DNA of 64,000 bases from Tricholomella constricta (Eukaryota; Basidiomycota; Agaricomycetes; Agaricales; Lyophyllaceae): assembly GCA_013368375.1 (NCBI GenBank), contig JAACJP010000011.1, positions 186,001 through 250,000 on the forward strand, written 5' to 3'. The translations under genes and the position numbers were made by a program. Position 1 is the first letter of the stretch; every line of letters starts with the position of its first letter. Of this stretch, positions 1-11,944 are shown in pieces. The notes under the pieces were generated by a model. It was given only the letters and a program-made list of their open reading frames with translations, ran no database searches and was not told the DNA's origin.

Positions 1-3000
1 GTCTGGCCGTCGGTCTCCGGGTGATACGCGGTCGAAAGGTTCGATTTAATGTCCAGGGCTTTACACAGCGAGCTCCAGAAACGGGAGACAAAGAGGGTGC
101 CCCTGTCCGATATGATGTCGTCGGGCAGTCCGTGCTTGGAGAAGACATGTTCCAAGAATAGTTGAGCAAGTTCCTTTGCTGTGTCCGTTGTGTGACAGGG
201 TATGAAGATGCCTTGCTTGGTGAGGCGGCATACTACGACCAGGATGGCGTCGTACCCATCCGATTCCGGTAATTCTACAATGTGGTCCATGGATATGGCC
301 CACGCCCTTCGCCCAATCTGGAGTGGTTTCAATAGTCCGTATGGGCTATGGCGTGGGACCTTCGCTCTTTTACAGGTATAACAGCTTCGGACGTATCGAG
401 TGACCTCCTTCCTTAATCCGGGCCAGAAATAAGTCCTCATGATGAGTTGTGTGGTCTTTCTGATCCCTGGATGTCCGCGCAGTTTGTGGTCGTGATGTTG
501 CTGTAGGATGTCGAGGCGTAATCTGGAATGGTCCGGTACGTAGATTCTTCCGTCGCGAAGGAGTAGTTTGCCATCATCAGATAGGGAGAACGCGGAGGTC
601 TCATCTCCGGGTTTGGGTGCGTGTCTCTCGAAGAATTCGTCTCGGGGTGTGTTCCGGATGTTGTTTAGTAGGAGCTCCTTGTTCAGTATTAGGGCCGCGT
701 TCAATCGTTCGGGGGGTATGATGATGCGGTTGTTGAACGAATTATGATCCTGTTCGAACCCTTTCTTGGGATACACGTCTGGCCGTCGCGTGAGGGCATC
801 TGGTTTCGCTCCTAATCTTCCGGGTCTGTAATTTATTTGGAAGTCGAAGTTCGCCAGGCATTCCGACCATCGTGCTTGTCTGCGACTGAGTTGCTTGGTT
901 GTAGAGAAATACTGTAGGTCGTTGTGGTCGGAGTACACTTGAATGCGGTGGGGAGATCCCTCTAGGTAGGCCCTCCATTGCTTAAACGCTTCCACGATTG
1001 CTAGGAGCTCCTTGTCATAGATGTCGTAGTTGAGCTCCGCGTCTATCATAGTTCTCGCGTAGAAGGCGACAGGACGTAAGTCTTGTGATGTCTCGTCAAA
1101 TTGGGAGATGATCCCCGCTATGGCGAAGTCGGAAGCGTCGCACTCTAATATCACCGGTAGTTGAGGATCGAAGTGTCGTAGGATGGGTGCGGAGGAGAAT
1201 GCTTTCTTCAATAGCTCGAAGACTCCTTCGCATTCGGAATCCCATTTCCAGATTGTGTCCTTTTGCGTGAGTTTGTTTAACCTCTTCGTTATGCCCGAGT
1301 AATTGTCGATAAACCGCCGATAGAAGTTTGCAAAGCCTAGGAAAGATTGGAGTTCCTTGACCTTCGTCGGCCTAGGCCACTTCTGAATCGCGTCGACTTT
1401 TCCTGGGTCCATCTTTACTCCGCCGGGGGATACGATGACGCCTAGGTATTCGATCTCCGTAGTGTGAAACGTGCATTTCTCCGGTTTTGCATGAAGGTTG
1501 TGTTTCCGGAGCCTCTCGAGGACCTTCCGAACGTGTCCGTGATGTTCCTCTAAGGTCTCCGAGAAAACCAGAATGTCGTCGAGATAGATCACTACGAACA
1601 CGTCGTTCATGTCGTGGAAGATGTCGTTCATGAAGTGTTGGAATGTCGCGGGTGAGTTTGTCATGCCGAAAGGCATTACCAGGTATTCGAAAAGTCCATA
1701 ACGAGTGCGGAAGGCTGTCTTCCATTCGTGTCCCGGAGCTATGCGGACGTTGTTGTAGCCCACTCGGAGGTCGATCTTCGAGTATACTTTCGCTTTTTGA
1801 AGTCGGTCTATGAGGTCTCCGATCAGAGGTAGAGGGTAACGGTTCTTCTTGGTGATCCGATTTAATCCTCTATAGTCCACGCATAGCCGGAGTGATCCGT
1901 CCTTCTTCTTTGCGAACAGTACCGGAGCTCCCGCTGACGAACTCGAAGGTCGGATGAACCCTTTTCCGAGCATCTCGTCGATGTAATCCTTCAATGCTTT
2001 CAACTCCAGTTCGGACATGTTGTATATCTTTCCGAAGGGAGGGGTAGTGTTTTCGTCGAGTTCCACTGTGTGATCGTAAGGTCGGTGTGGGGGGATGGTT
2101 TTCGCTTCGCCCGCTGAGAATACGTCTTCGAAGTCCCTGTACTCCGGAGGTACGACTTCCTCAAAGATTTCCTTTTCTGTCTTTGGTTGCTTGGGTTCGT
2201 CGTCGGAGGTGTTATTGGCATGGAGGTGTTCCTCTTGTTCAGTGGGGGAGATGTGTAGTTGGAACGCTGTGGCTCCATCCCTGATGAGGTTTGCGAATGG
2301 CGCCGCTCCGATCAGGCGGATGTTTTGTGTTTCGACATCCTCTTCTCCCTCTCCGGTTTCGTCTTCGACCTCCGTTTCCGGGTTGGTTTCCTCTTCTTCC
2401 TGTGTTTCTGTCGTTGGGGACGTTGCGGATTTCCGTTTGGGGTGGGGTTTGAATTTGGACCTCGGAACGTTTGGAGGGAAATAGTTCGGTGGAGGTGGTT
2501 TTCGGGTGCGTTTTCGTCCCGTTACCTCCTCTGGCGACTCGGTTGTTGGTGTTGGTGCTTCCTCCTGAGGTTCGTTGGTGTTTGGGCGGGTGTCTTCCTC
2601 CTTCATGTTATCGCTGGAGGTGTCGTTCTGATCGTTTTCGTCGTCCAGGAGGTCCCTGAGGAGGGGTTGTTTTTCCGAAAGGGGGTTGGCTGGTTTCGGA
2701 GCTTCGACGTCTTCCTCCTCCTCAAGGGTCACGGTTCTCCATTGCGTCTTCTGGGAAAGCGATATCGCGGCTAGTCCTGCCCCTTGTTCCATGGTCATGG
2801 ACATTTCCCGCCAGTCGATGTCCGGATTTGCTTCCCGTAACCAAGGTAATCCGAGCACTAGTGGCGTGGCCGGGTGTAACTGTGTTATGAGGAGGTCGAC
2901 CTTATACTCTAGTCCGTTCTCAAGTTTGATTGTTTCGGGACTATGGTGTGAAATGGCTCCACCTCCGCTGGGGTTTCCGTCGAACAGTTGTAGGGTCATG

Positions 3001-3734
3001 GGGTTGGCGAGAGGTTCCGGTTTCGTACACGAGGATTGTGCTATGAAGTTTCCCGCTGCTCCACTATCGATAAGTGCCCGTAGTCGCGTTGAGGATCCTT
3101 CTAACTGTACTTCGATCGTGAAGGAGCGAGCTGACCGCGAGGGTAAGCGTTGATTTCCTGTGCCTGTTGTCGTTGGGACGACTTCCTTTTTCCTTCGGAG
3201 GTCTGGTAGTGATCCTTCAATTTTGCCGTTTGACCCCCGTCGTAGCGTGATGCAGAGGTCTTCCCAATTTTTGCGGGGATTGACCTCCTTCAGCCATGAT
3301 AGTCCCAGCACTATCGTCGCTGTCTCGTGGAGTCTCGTTAAGAGGAATCTTATCCTCTGAGTGGTGCCGTCACTGAATTTGACGTCGTTGGTGGTATAGT
3401 GTGTGATTTTGCCCGATGCGGAGAGTTCTCCATCAAATAGGCAAAGGTTTATTGGGGGTTTGAGCTCCTCAAGGTGGAGCCCGCGTGATGTCGCCATGTC
3501 GGAGTCCATGAAGTTGTCGGTAGCTCCGCTGTCGATAAGCGTATTTTCGGGTTTTTCTCCTCCTCCGTTTGGCGTGAGGTGTATTAAGAATGCCAGGGAC
3601 GAGTGGGAGGAGAGTGTTACAGTGCGGGTGTCCGTTGTCGATAATGCCGTTGCGCGTAGTTTAGTGTCAACGTCCGGTTTTAGATCTTCGCGATTCAGAG
3701 CCCGGGCAAGTCCTGAATCGCCCCCGCGTTTCCC
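1..3734 (-). CDS. Element A pol polyprotein (two proteases, RT, RNase H, integrase), partial at window edge
   Basis: The frame is open from the gag-pol overlap to base 1, about 1,240 codons, and I found no stop. It begins by -1 frameshifting from gag. Two protease-like domains follow one another: the first active-site triad Asp-Ser-Gly is at 3525-3533, the second at 3060-3068. Each is followed about 80 codons later by a V-L-G-L-x-W-L motif typical of retropepsin. An acidic linker leads to RT, with the Y-L-D-D catalytic box at 1575-1586, then an RNase H segment. Integrase shows an HHCC zinc finger and the first two acids of the DDE triad, the second in S-D-R-G near 105. Domains are intact, so this could be a recently active copy apart from the stop in gag. 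Confidence 0.85.
3690..3734 (-). promoter_or_regulatory. -1 ribosomal frameshift signal between gag and pol of element A
   Basis: On the minus strand the heptamer G GGA AAC (3728-3734) lies in the gag zero frame. It is followed by a 6-nt spacer and a perfect 9-bp stem, GCGATTCAG (3713-3721) with CTGAATCGC (3690-3698), enclosing a 14-nt loop. The gag stop codon (3695-3697) lies inside the 3' arm. Slipping one base back opens the pol frame. This is the textbook X XXY YYZ plus spacer plus structure layout. Confidence 0.8.
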
Positions 3735-6556
3735 TCTTCTGTCTTGTGATGGAATTCGAAGATGTCGTCGCCGATGAGATAGGTGGCTCTGCCCATGGTG
3801 TTTGCTGTTGGGCAGTCGCGCATCCAGTGTTCCAGATCACCGCATAGGATGCAGGCCTTGTCTCGAATTCGTTGTTGTTTTACGTCTTCGTCGATCTTCA
3901 CCCAGGGGCGTGTTGACTTCTTGAACCCGAAGTTGTTGGCTTGTAGGGCCTCCTCGTCGTCCCATGCGATTTCCTGGTCTTGCGCCTTACCTTCCTTACC
4001 TGTGTCCGGGTCCTGGTCGTGACTTTCGGCGTTCAAGCGTGCATTCCTGCTCCCTTGAGTCGTTTGCGGTGTCGTGCAGTTTGCGGGTCCGGCTGAAGGT
4101 CCAATCGGAGGTCGTGCGGAGGTGTTGGAGGTATTCGTGTTATTCGCCCAGAGGGGTTTGTAGGACTCTGGATTTTCTATACGATGTTCCCAGTACCTCC
4201 GGTCGATTTGAGTGATCAGATCTCGGTAACCTTCGTAGGTTTCAGGGCTTGGTGCGATGGCTAGGACGTTGAGGATTCGTTGGGGGAGCGCTTTTCGCAG
4301 CGTGAATTGTAGTGCTACCCAGTTCCAGCCTGTTTCGTATGCTTCCTGTTCGAACTTGATGATGAAAGCTGTGAACTTTTCCCATTCCTTCATTTTCAGT
4401 CGTGAGATGTTATTCTCGGCTTCCACCCTGGAGTTCGGTATGCCAAAGCGTGATCCCAATTCATGTACGAACCCTTCCCAGTTCGTGAACATTGGGTGTT
4501 GCGGGTTGTACGTGAGTTGCAGGCGGAAGTAGTCCATGGCTCCGTCCTTTAAGTAGGAGCTCGCGAATGATACTTTCAGGTGGTCCTGTTCGTAGGTAAT
4601 TGCCTTGGCTTGAAACATTACTAGGCATTCCGTGACGAAGGTTTTCCATCTCCTCGGTTCTTTTCCAGTGAAGGGGTCCGGTTTCCGGATGTCAATTTTC
4701 GATTCTAGGTTTAGGAGGTGTTGGTACTGTTCCGGGGTCAGGTTTTGATTTGGGCCTAAGAATTGTTGTGGTGGAGGTGGGGGTCGTTGAGGGTTTGTGA
4801 ATTGGCCTCCTCCCAGATTTCCAGGTGGGCCTCCTCCTCCTCCTCCTCAGTGGCCTCCTCCTCCCCGTCCGGGACCTCCGGGGCCTCCCGGGCCTCCTGG
4901 TCCTTGTGGTGGTCCGTATCCTCCGTGACCTCCCCCTCCTCCAGGACCTCCTGTTCCTCCGGGGCCGTTTCCCCAATAACCTCCTCCTCCCCCTCCTGGT
5001 CCTCCGGGGCCGTTTCCCCATTGAGTTTCTCTTGGGGTAGGTGGTCCCGAAGATCCCGGAGGTGGTTGGGGCTGTGGAGGTGGTCCGTTGTACTGGGGGT
5101 TCGGTCGTCCGCCAGATATGGGTGGGGCTGGTCCGGGGTTGTAGCCAGTTCTGTATTGTTCGAACTGGGGGAATTGTTGTTGGGTCCCTTGCCTTCCGTC
5201 GAGGATGTTTACGTTTTGACCGGGGCCGGGGTCCGCTCCGATTCCACGGCGTTCTCTTGGGGAGATTGGGCGTGGGCCTTGCGGTGACCTCCTGTTCTGA
5301 TTCGCCAGGTGAGGTGGTGTTTGGCGCCAGTCTTCTCGTGTCCTTGGGGGTGCTCCTCCTTCTTCTCGGTTTTCTTCGCGTAATTCGTAGCTGTGAGCGT
5401 ACGACAGCGGCGTTGGGATTCCTTGTTCCGACGGAGGTAGGGGAATATTCTCGGGTTCCCTCTGAGGAGCTCCTTCTTCCCTTGCGGAGGTCCTTTGTGG
5501 GCCTTGAAAACCCGAGTTTGGCCTGGAGAATGGTCCTTCGAAAGAGGGGTTCTCTTCGGGGATCCTTTGCAAATTTTGGGCTCCCCAGAATCCGAACGTC
5601 GGAGCTCTTCGAGCGTCTGTCCCTGGTGTGACGGTGGGTTCAAACCCTTCTTGGCTGCGGGGTGCGTTCCCTTGGTTCATCCTCCTGAGTAGAGCCGAAG
5701 CTGTCTGCGTATTGACAGTGCTTGTCGCTCGTGGAGGTTCTTCGAATCTAGTTTCAATTCTGGAGGGAATGGGCTCCTGAATTGGCATGTGGAAGGAACG
5801 TCCCGCGCTTTGGGGGTCGGAGAATCTTCTTCCCTCGTTGGACGTCTGGATTTCTCCAGCCAGGGCGCGTAACCTTCTTTCGTTTCCCCCTATTTGTAGC
5901 AACACCGTCAGTTGTGGGGGTAGTCGATGGGCTTCGTGCAGTTGTATGGTCGACAACACGAGGTTGGCCCATTGTTCCGGTGTTCGGGGTTGATGATCCA
6001 TCCCCATGGTTTCGACTAGGAGCTCGTGCGCTTGTCGCGAAAACTCTTCCCGCGTCATGCGGAGCTCGTAGAGTATCCTTTCGTGGTCTGAACCGTGTAG
6101 GAAGGGGTTTTGTTGACGAGCGAAGTGTCCCTGTCCCTCCTCCCGAGCCCTATCCCTCCTCTGGAACATCTCCGGGTGCCTCAACCTTTCGTAGTATGAC
6201 CCGGGAGTCTGGTTACTTGAAGGCAGAGGTCCGGAGGCCGTTGCGGATGGTGGTAAGGGGGGATAGTTGGGGGTGGCGAGTTGGTAGGACGGGTTGAATA
6301 CGTTTGAGGGGGTCCGGGGTAGGGGTCGTCGAGGGTCCTGACTGGCTGAGGAAAAGTCCCCCTCGTGTTGGCCTGGTTGGAAAATGTTGTGTTCCAGCCT
6401 GGACCTGTTGGTTCCGAAGGTCCCTTGCATCATGTGTCCTGTTGAGGCAGGGGAGGTTTCGAAAGGTGGTGGTGAAGGTCTTCTTTGTGTGAAAGAGGGA
6501 CCTTCGAAGTTTTGATAGTGGACTGTGGTGTTGGGCTCCACTATCGTCGAGGACAT
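3695..6556 (-). pseudogene. Element A gag, about 950 codons, one in-frame TGA
   Basis: The start is the ATG at 6556, just inside the 5' LTR. The first 569 codons encode a Pro/Gln/Arg-rich region ending in a long Gly-Pro-rich run. A single TGA (4847-4849) follows, and the same frame is then open to 3695. The second part carries the capsid-like helical region and one zinc knuckle, C-x2-C-x4-H-x4-C, close to the C-terminus. Because both parts are in one frame and only one codon is lost, this looks like a single nonsense mutation rather than two genes. Programmed readthrough is possible but unsupported. Confidence 0.8.
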
Positions 6557-6573
6557 GTCCGGTGGGTGGGGAG

Positions 6574-6585
6574 ACCTCGATATTA
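6574..6585 (-). promoter_or_regulatory. Element A primer-binding site, self-primer type
   Basis: The 12 bases touching the LTR (TAATATCGAGGT in element sense) are perfectly complementary to ACCTCGATATTA at 6828-6839 inside the LTR. The LTR copy lies about 29 nt downstream of a TATATAA box (6868-6874), where the transcript should begin. This is the Tf1/sushi arrangement, in which the 5' end of the mRNA folds back to prime reverse transcription. There is no TGG start as for a tRNA primer. Confidence 0.7.
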
Positions 6586-6943
6586 TGTTAGGACCTTGCG
6601 TAGCACGCTGGTTGCGGAGTTATTCCGAGACCACCGAAGCGGACAGGCCTGACGTCGTCAAGGAAGACGGGCTCCGATCAGGTAATCGGAGGTCGTGAGC
6701 GTTGACGAGGATGTTCACCGGAGCTTGTTCGAACGAATGAGCACAAGTGATACAATTGCGGAGCTGAGTAAACCGAGAGAGTAAGAGAGAATAAGAAACG
6801 GGAACGGGAACTAGTCGTAACAAATGGTAATATCGAGGTGAAGAGTCTGGAAAGAAGTGGTGTCATGTTATATACAGTGGGTAGGCGTGGGAAAGCGTAG
6901 TGGGATGTGATTTTAGGGGTGGTTGTTAGGGGCGGTCGTGACA
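6586..6943 (-). repeat. 5' LTR of element A (358 bp)
   Basis: Begins TGTTAGG and ends GTGACA on the + strand. It matches the solo LTR at 30339-30697 along its whole length with scattered differences. In element sense it carries TATATAA (6868-6874) and the putative transcript start near 6839. Confidence 0.88.
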
Positions 6944-7574
6944 ACCACCTCCGACCGTCGCCCCCTCCCATTTACGATGGCACCCGTTCGGGCGGTCGCG
7001 CATTCTGGAACGCCTGCAACCTCTACTTCTCCTTGTGCGAGGGAAGTTTCGCTGACGACCACGCCCAAATCGTATGGGTGCTGTCGTACATGCAGCACGG
7101 ACGAGCTGCCGACTTTGTCAGTCGGGTATTCCAGTTCGGAACCGCCAAGGACGTCTTTCCCGCCTGGAAGGACTTCGAAGACACCTTCCGCGGCGAGTTC
7201 TTCCTCTTCGACGAAGTCGCCGACGCCCCGCTCATCTTGGAGTTGACGGCGTACTTCCAGAATGGTCGGTCGATCGACGAATACATCGACTCGTTCCGAT
7301 CCCTGTGGGTCAAGGCAGGCTACCCCGATGGGCGCCACCTGGTCCTCAAATTCCGTCGGGGAATGGACCCAAAGCTTTCGAGGCGACTCGGAAGCATCAC
7401 CACAGGTCGCCCGCACGACGAGAAGATTGAGGAGTGGCTGAGGATCGCCCGCTCTCAAGATTTCATCATGAGGTCGGAGGACGACTTCCACCGTCGGATG
7501 GTCCCGGCAAAGGCGCCGGACAGCCGCCCGACCACCGCTGTAGCTGCACGATGGGCGTTCGCTACTGCCCCCAC
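6944..7574 (+). pseudogene. Element B1 gag, first fragment in window
   Basis: Encodes the capsid region of B gag, from the Leu-Arg-Pro-Ser-Pro stretch through about 205 residues, nearly identical to B2 gag (52968-54212). It is cut at 7574 by a solo B LTR; the target duplication CCCAC is at 7570-7574 and 32039-32043. The 5' part of gag is displaced by element A beyond the left edge. Confidence 0.85.
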
Positions 7575-8097
7575 TGTCAGGGGAACTCTCGTTCACGCTC
7601 TCCGACGCTCACAGATCGTTCCCCGACTCACGTGTTCGCCTCCGACTGACCGATCGCGATCCCGACCCGACGCTCCGACCCAAGCGTCGGTGTACATACT
7701 TACTCACTTCCTGTCCCTTCCCCTCACTCCCCGCGCGCGCCCGACGCTGATCCCGACCGCCCGACATCCCGACGTCGGCTGCCCCGCCTCGTGCCCGTAC
7801 CCTGGGCCACGAGGATCGGACAGCGTCGGGAACGTGTCCATACACGCGCCGCACACCATTCGTTATTATTACATGTACAGTACACTCTGGAGGACCGGCC
7901 CTCACGTCCTACACTCGTATATAGTCGGCCCCCTGGCATTTGGGAATCCTTTACACTATTCTCTTCGGATTCCCCCTTGCCAGGTAAGCCTTACTTACCT
8001 TCGTTACTGTACATCAATATAACTTCGGATTCCCCCTTGCCAGTGTGATAGCGCTCCACTGTAAGGGTTGCCCTTTTTTTTTTTTTTTTTTTTTTTT

Positions 8098-8487
8098 ATA
8101 TCCCTGTTTATCGACCGCTGGGCGTAGCCCATGTCGGTCCTCACTATCCTAGGTACAAAATAATAAATCGGGGCCCCTTCGCCACCATTATTCCTGCACC
8201 TGCTGAGCTAATGAATGCGCACTCTGACGGGCCGTGCTCGTCGCCCCCCAGAGGCCCGGGGCCCACATGAAGCCCCGTTTTAGACATCTTGCCCTGACTT
8301 GTGAGGTGTACCAGTTCCAGTCCTTCGTGTAGTGTGTCTGAGTGTTGTTCGGCTACAATGTGCTCGGCCCCCGAGGGGGTTTGCATGAGTAGGCGGACCG
8401 CTGGAAGACGGTAACTGCAGGAGAGAAGTTAGTAAGTAATTTCCCTGGCAGGCCAAGTGGCCTCCATTCCGGGACTCCTTCCTTCCC
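8098..8487 (-). other. LINE 3' untranslated region
   Basis: About 390 bases between the ORF2 stop and the poly(A) tail. No ORF of note; nothing else recognised. Confidence 0.6.
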
Positions 8488-11484
8488 CTATTCCTGCCTT
8501 TTTAAGCCTCCTCTGTGGCGAGCGAAAATAAGTTGTGATTTTTGGGCGCCAAAGTCGGCGCCATCCCAATCATAGTCTCGGTCGATATCTGGCTGTGAGG
8601 CGTCATCGTCATCTTCATGGTTATAATTATAAGGGGAAACATCACCGAATGTGGCTTTTAGTCGCCCCGTGTCTGCGACATATTGCAAGAGGTACTTCGC
8701 TCCTTTTCTGGTGCCGTAGATGACTTCTGCCGTATGGGCGTCCCTTCCGAGTGCTGAGCGAAAGTCCTGTCTCTCGTCACGATATTTGTTGCACTGGTAC
8801 AGGTAGTGCCGTATTGTTTCCTCGACGTCGTCCTCGCACTGTTCACATCTTGAGGTATCGACCGCCTGGAGGCGGTGGAGGTGCTTGTTGAGTGGGGCGT
8901 GCCCCGTGCGTAACTGTATAAGAAGGCTGTGCTGCCGTCTCGTGAGACCCTCTGCCACTCGTCGAAAACCCGTGAACGGGAAGCTTTCTTTGAGATGCGT
9001 GTACTTAGCGTGTCGAGGAGATTTCTCCCAGCGTTCTCGCCACTTTGTCTTGAGGTACGCGTTATGGATTTGTTTGAGTGCCGAAATGCTGGTCGGGAGC
9101 TCGCCATCGAGTCGACGGATGTACGCGGGCAGGCGGTGCGGTGCACTGGATGTGCCCTGCGCGGCGTCCTTTGCGGCTTTGTCGACCATTTCGTTGCCTT
9201 CTGCGCCCGAATGGCCGGATATCCAGGATATTTTTAAGGCGAATGTCAGTCGGTGTCGCTCGTGTCGCGCGATTTGTCTGGCCTGTTCGTGTATGGCATC
9301 GAAATGGTAGTGACTCTGCCTCTGCCGATAGATGTCGAGGGACTGGATGACTCCTTGGTTGTCGAGGGCGAGCGAGGTGGACCGTGGCAGGGCTGTTTCA
9401 ATTAGTAGCTGCAGACCTAGAGCCACTCCTACCGCTTCTGCCTCGAAGGTCGTGTTGCGGCTAAGTGGTCCCAAGTGGTATTGCATCTTCGTGGGTGTCC
9501 TATTGTCAGCGATGAGTATGGCCGCCGCGCCCGCCTGTCCCTTGTATCCCGAGCCGTCCGTGTATATTCTTATGTGGGCTTCATTGTCGCGGTTCTCTTG
9601 AAGTGATTCTTCCCTCGTTTCGGCTATGTGTGTGGTGAATGGATGTTGGTAAGTCGGTAGTTGGCGAACAGGGTTTATCGTTTCTACGTCGTCCGGGTCG
9701 AGGTGGAATATGTCCGCTAAATTATGAAGAGGTGAGCGATGACGTTTAACCTTGTACCTCGTGCAGTTCCGAATGTGTTTGTGTAACGGGTGTGCTTCGG
9801 GTAGTGTGGCTATTCGCGTTGCTGACCGATGGCATATTTTGTCCATAAGAAGATCGACGGGCGGAAGGTTGGCGTGGAGTTCGAGAGCGTCCGTCGGTGC
9901 TGAGCGCATTGATCCTGTAATTGCTACGAGGGCCAGACGCTGAATCTTCGCCAGTTGTTTGGCCGGTCCAACCGATCCCGAGTCCCGCTTGTTTTGTGGT
10001 TTTCGCCTGATCGGGGTGTACCAGACGTCGGCTGCGTATGTGAACTTGGGTACCGCCACCGCCGTGAAGAGTTGTTCCATGAACTCGGGTTTGATCCCTG
10101 TTGAAGGTCGGGTGATGCGTTTAAACATGAGGGCGTACTTAGTGCCTTTCCCCAGCGCGTATTTAGCGTGTTGTTTCCATCGGAGCTCGTCGTCGACCAT
10201 GACACCGAGAAATCTGGCAACGTTAGCTGGTTGAATAACTGTCCCTCGTAGCGTGATCGGGGGGCGCGCCCTCCGAACTGTCTTTCCTTGGCAGTTGGGG
10301 TCGGGATCCCTGCGCTGTGTGAAGTGAAGCAATTCGAATTTGCTGGTCTCGAATTTCGAATTGTGCTGTTCCGACCATCAGTACGCGCCCCGTCGCTTTT
10401 CCATCATCTTCTTGAGTATGCCGCCGGTTTCCTCGAATGAGTTTCCTGATGCAAGATATGCTCCGTCGTCGACAAACCCCAGTGCCAATTGGCGTCGCCC
10501 CTTTGGTATCTCTAGCAGGTCAGCATTGTAGAAAAGGTACAGTATCATAGATACCGGGTCCCCTTGGCCGATCCGGTTGGACACGTCGAACCAGTCGGAG
10601 GTGTGGTCGTCAAATTTAAGCTTGGTACGCCTGCCTGTCAGCAACCGGTCGGTGAATTTAACGTACGCTTCCGGCACTTGTCGCTTCCGCATGTTGTGCA
10701 GTAGGCGGTCGAGCACGGCGTTGGGGAAGGCTCCTTCGATGTCCAGGAAGAGGGCTGACACCACTCTCCCCTGGCGCCATTCATGTTTGATCCAATTCGT
10801 CATCAAGTGTAATGAGTCCGTCATCATGCGACCTGGTCAACCTCCGAATTGTGTGGCTGGTAATAGCCGGTGCTTCTCCATGATGTGCGTGAGGTCCTCT
10901 GCTACTATTGCCGTCAGTAGTTTTGCCAAGGTATTGAGTAGAGCGATCGGTCGATATGCCTTTGCCACGTCGTAGTTCGGTTTTCCCGGTTTCCGCAGGA
11001 TGACCGTAATGATGTCCCGCCAGCCTGGATGGTACGTCTCGAGAGTAAAAACAGCTCTGTAAATGTGTAGTAAGTAGTCTTTGATGAGTGGATAGGCCTT
11101 CTTGAGGACTATGTTGGGTATTCCGTCGTTGCCGCAAGCCTTGTAAGGACTGAGTTTTGCTATGTTTCGTTGAATTTGCTCTTCGGTGATCTGTCCGCTA
11201 GTCGGCATGGGGTCAGGATAAGCATAGTCTGTCGGTATCGAAGAGTCGTCTGGGGGGTCGGGGAAGAGCGTGCGTGCGAATAGTCGGCTTTTCTCCTCGT
11301 TGGTGATGGCCTCCTTCGTTCGACCATTGTCGACGTATTTGAGGGTGGGGATCCGAGTCTTGCCACCGTCGCCTGTTGGGTCAGTAATGTAGCGGTTCGC
11401 TATCCACAGTTCGCGTTCCATTGTGGTTTCCAGGAAGTCCCGCCAGTGTTCCGCCTTCGCCTTCAGGATTTCGGCCGCATACAG

Positions 11485-11679
11485 TGTAAGGACGCAGGTC
11501 CATACTGGTCACCTGTGTTGGCATTGTTTGGCAACGCCTTCGGCGTTGCCTATATTTATTGTTTATATCTATTATTTTAAGTAGATCTTCGCAACTTCAT
11601 GTACAACTAGCAGAAAAATGACATCTGGTCAAGCTCGGTTGTAGTGTGATTCGCAAGGTCGTCCTGTAGCACCGCTACA
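11485..11679 (+). repeat. Left LTR of element D (195 bp)
   Basis: TGTAAGG...GCTACA. It contains a perfect 9-bp inverted repeat GGCAACGCC/GGCGTTGCC with a 3-nt loop just upstream of an AT-rich TATA-like stretch. One base differs from the right LTR (A versus G in TTCGCAAGG). Confidence 0.9.
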
Positions 11680-11935
11680 TTTTTTTGAGCTATCCAGCTC
11701 TACTGCTATATCCAGCTATATCCCGCTATATCCCGCTATACTTGCTTCTTTTCTTATTCTGGCCACTCAAACCCTTTTTGGCCAACACCGACATCTCGAT
11801 ATGACATCGAGAATCAACCAGGACCATGCGACACGCGCATGGACACACGAGGCCGCGGACACGCGGCCACGTCACTCGTCGGAACCGCAGTTTGCGGCTC
11901 CGAGAGGCTTTTCGATGCTCGAAGCATCGAAATTG
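11680..11935 (+). other. Element D leader between LTR and start codon
   Basis: Begins with seven T followed by GAGCTATCCAGCTCT and repeated TATCCCGCTA units. Element E has a similar leader (CTTTTTTAAGCTACCCAGC). No tRNA-type TGG primer site is visible. Short inverted repeats such as GCTCGAAGC lie ahead of the ATG. Confidence 0.5.
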
Positions 11936-11944
11936 ATGCCACGT

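Larger units (their letters stand above)
1..6943 (-). mobile_element. Element A: Ty3-type LTR retrotransposon, Tf1-like self-priming, left part outside window
   Basis: Reading right to left the element has a 358-bp 5' LTR (6586-6943), a primer-binding stretch directly next to it, a long gag and a pol that is still open at base 1. The missing part is the end of integrase and the 3' LTR. The element interrupts the gag of element B1: sequence from 6944 onward matches the B2 gag at the point where the codons for His-His-Leu-Arg-Pro begin. The target duplication should be ACCAC (6944-6948), but its partner lies outside the window. A second LTR of the same family stands alone at 30339-30697. Pol order is protease, protease, RT, RNase H, integrase, so this is Metaviridae. 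Confidence 0.88.

Noticed and set aside
2087..3777. Several plus-strand open frames opposite element A pol
   Set aside because: They are shadows of the pol frame on the other strand; hydrophobic runs reflect reversed acidic codons, and no start context or motif supports them.
6678..7596. Minus-strand frame across the A LTR and B1 gag
   Set aside because: It crosses an insertion boundary and is antisense to the recognised capsid domain.
8074..8097. Poly(T) run as a transcription terminator
   Set aside because: It sits exactly between the LINE 3' end and its target duplication, so it is the LINE poly(A) tail.
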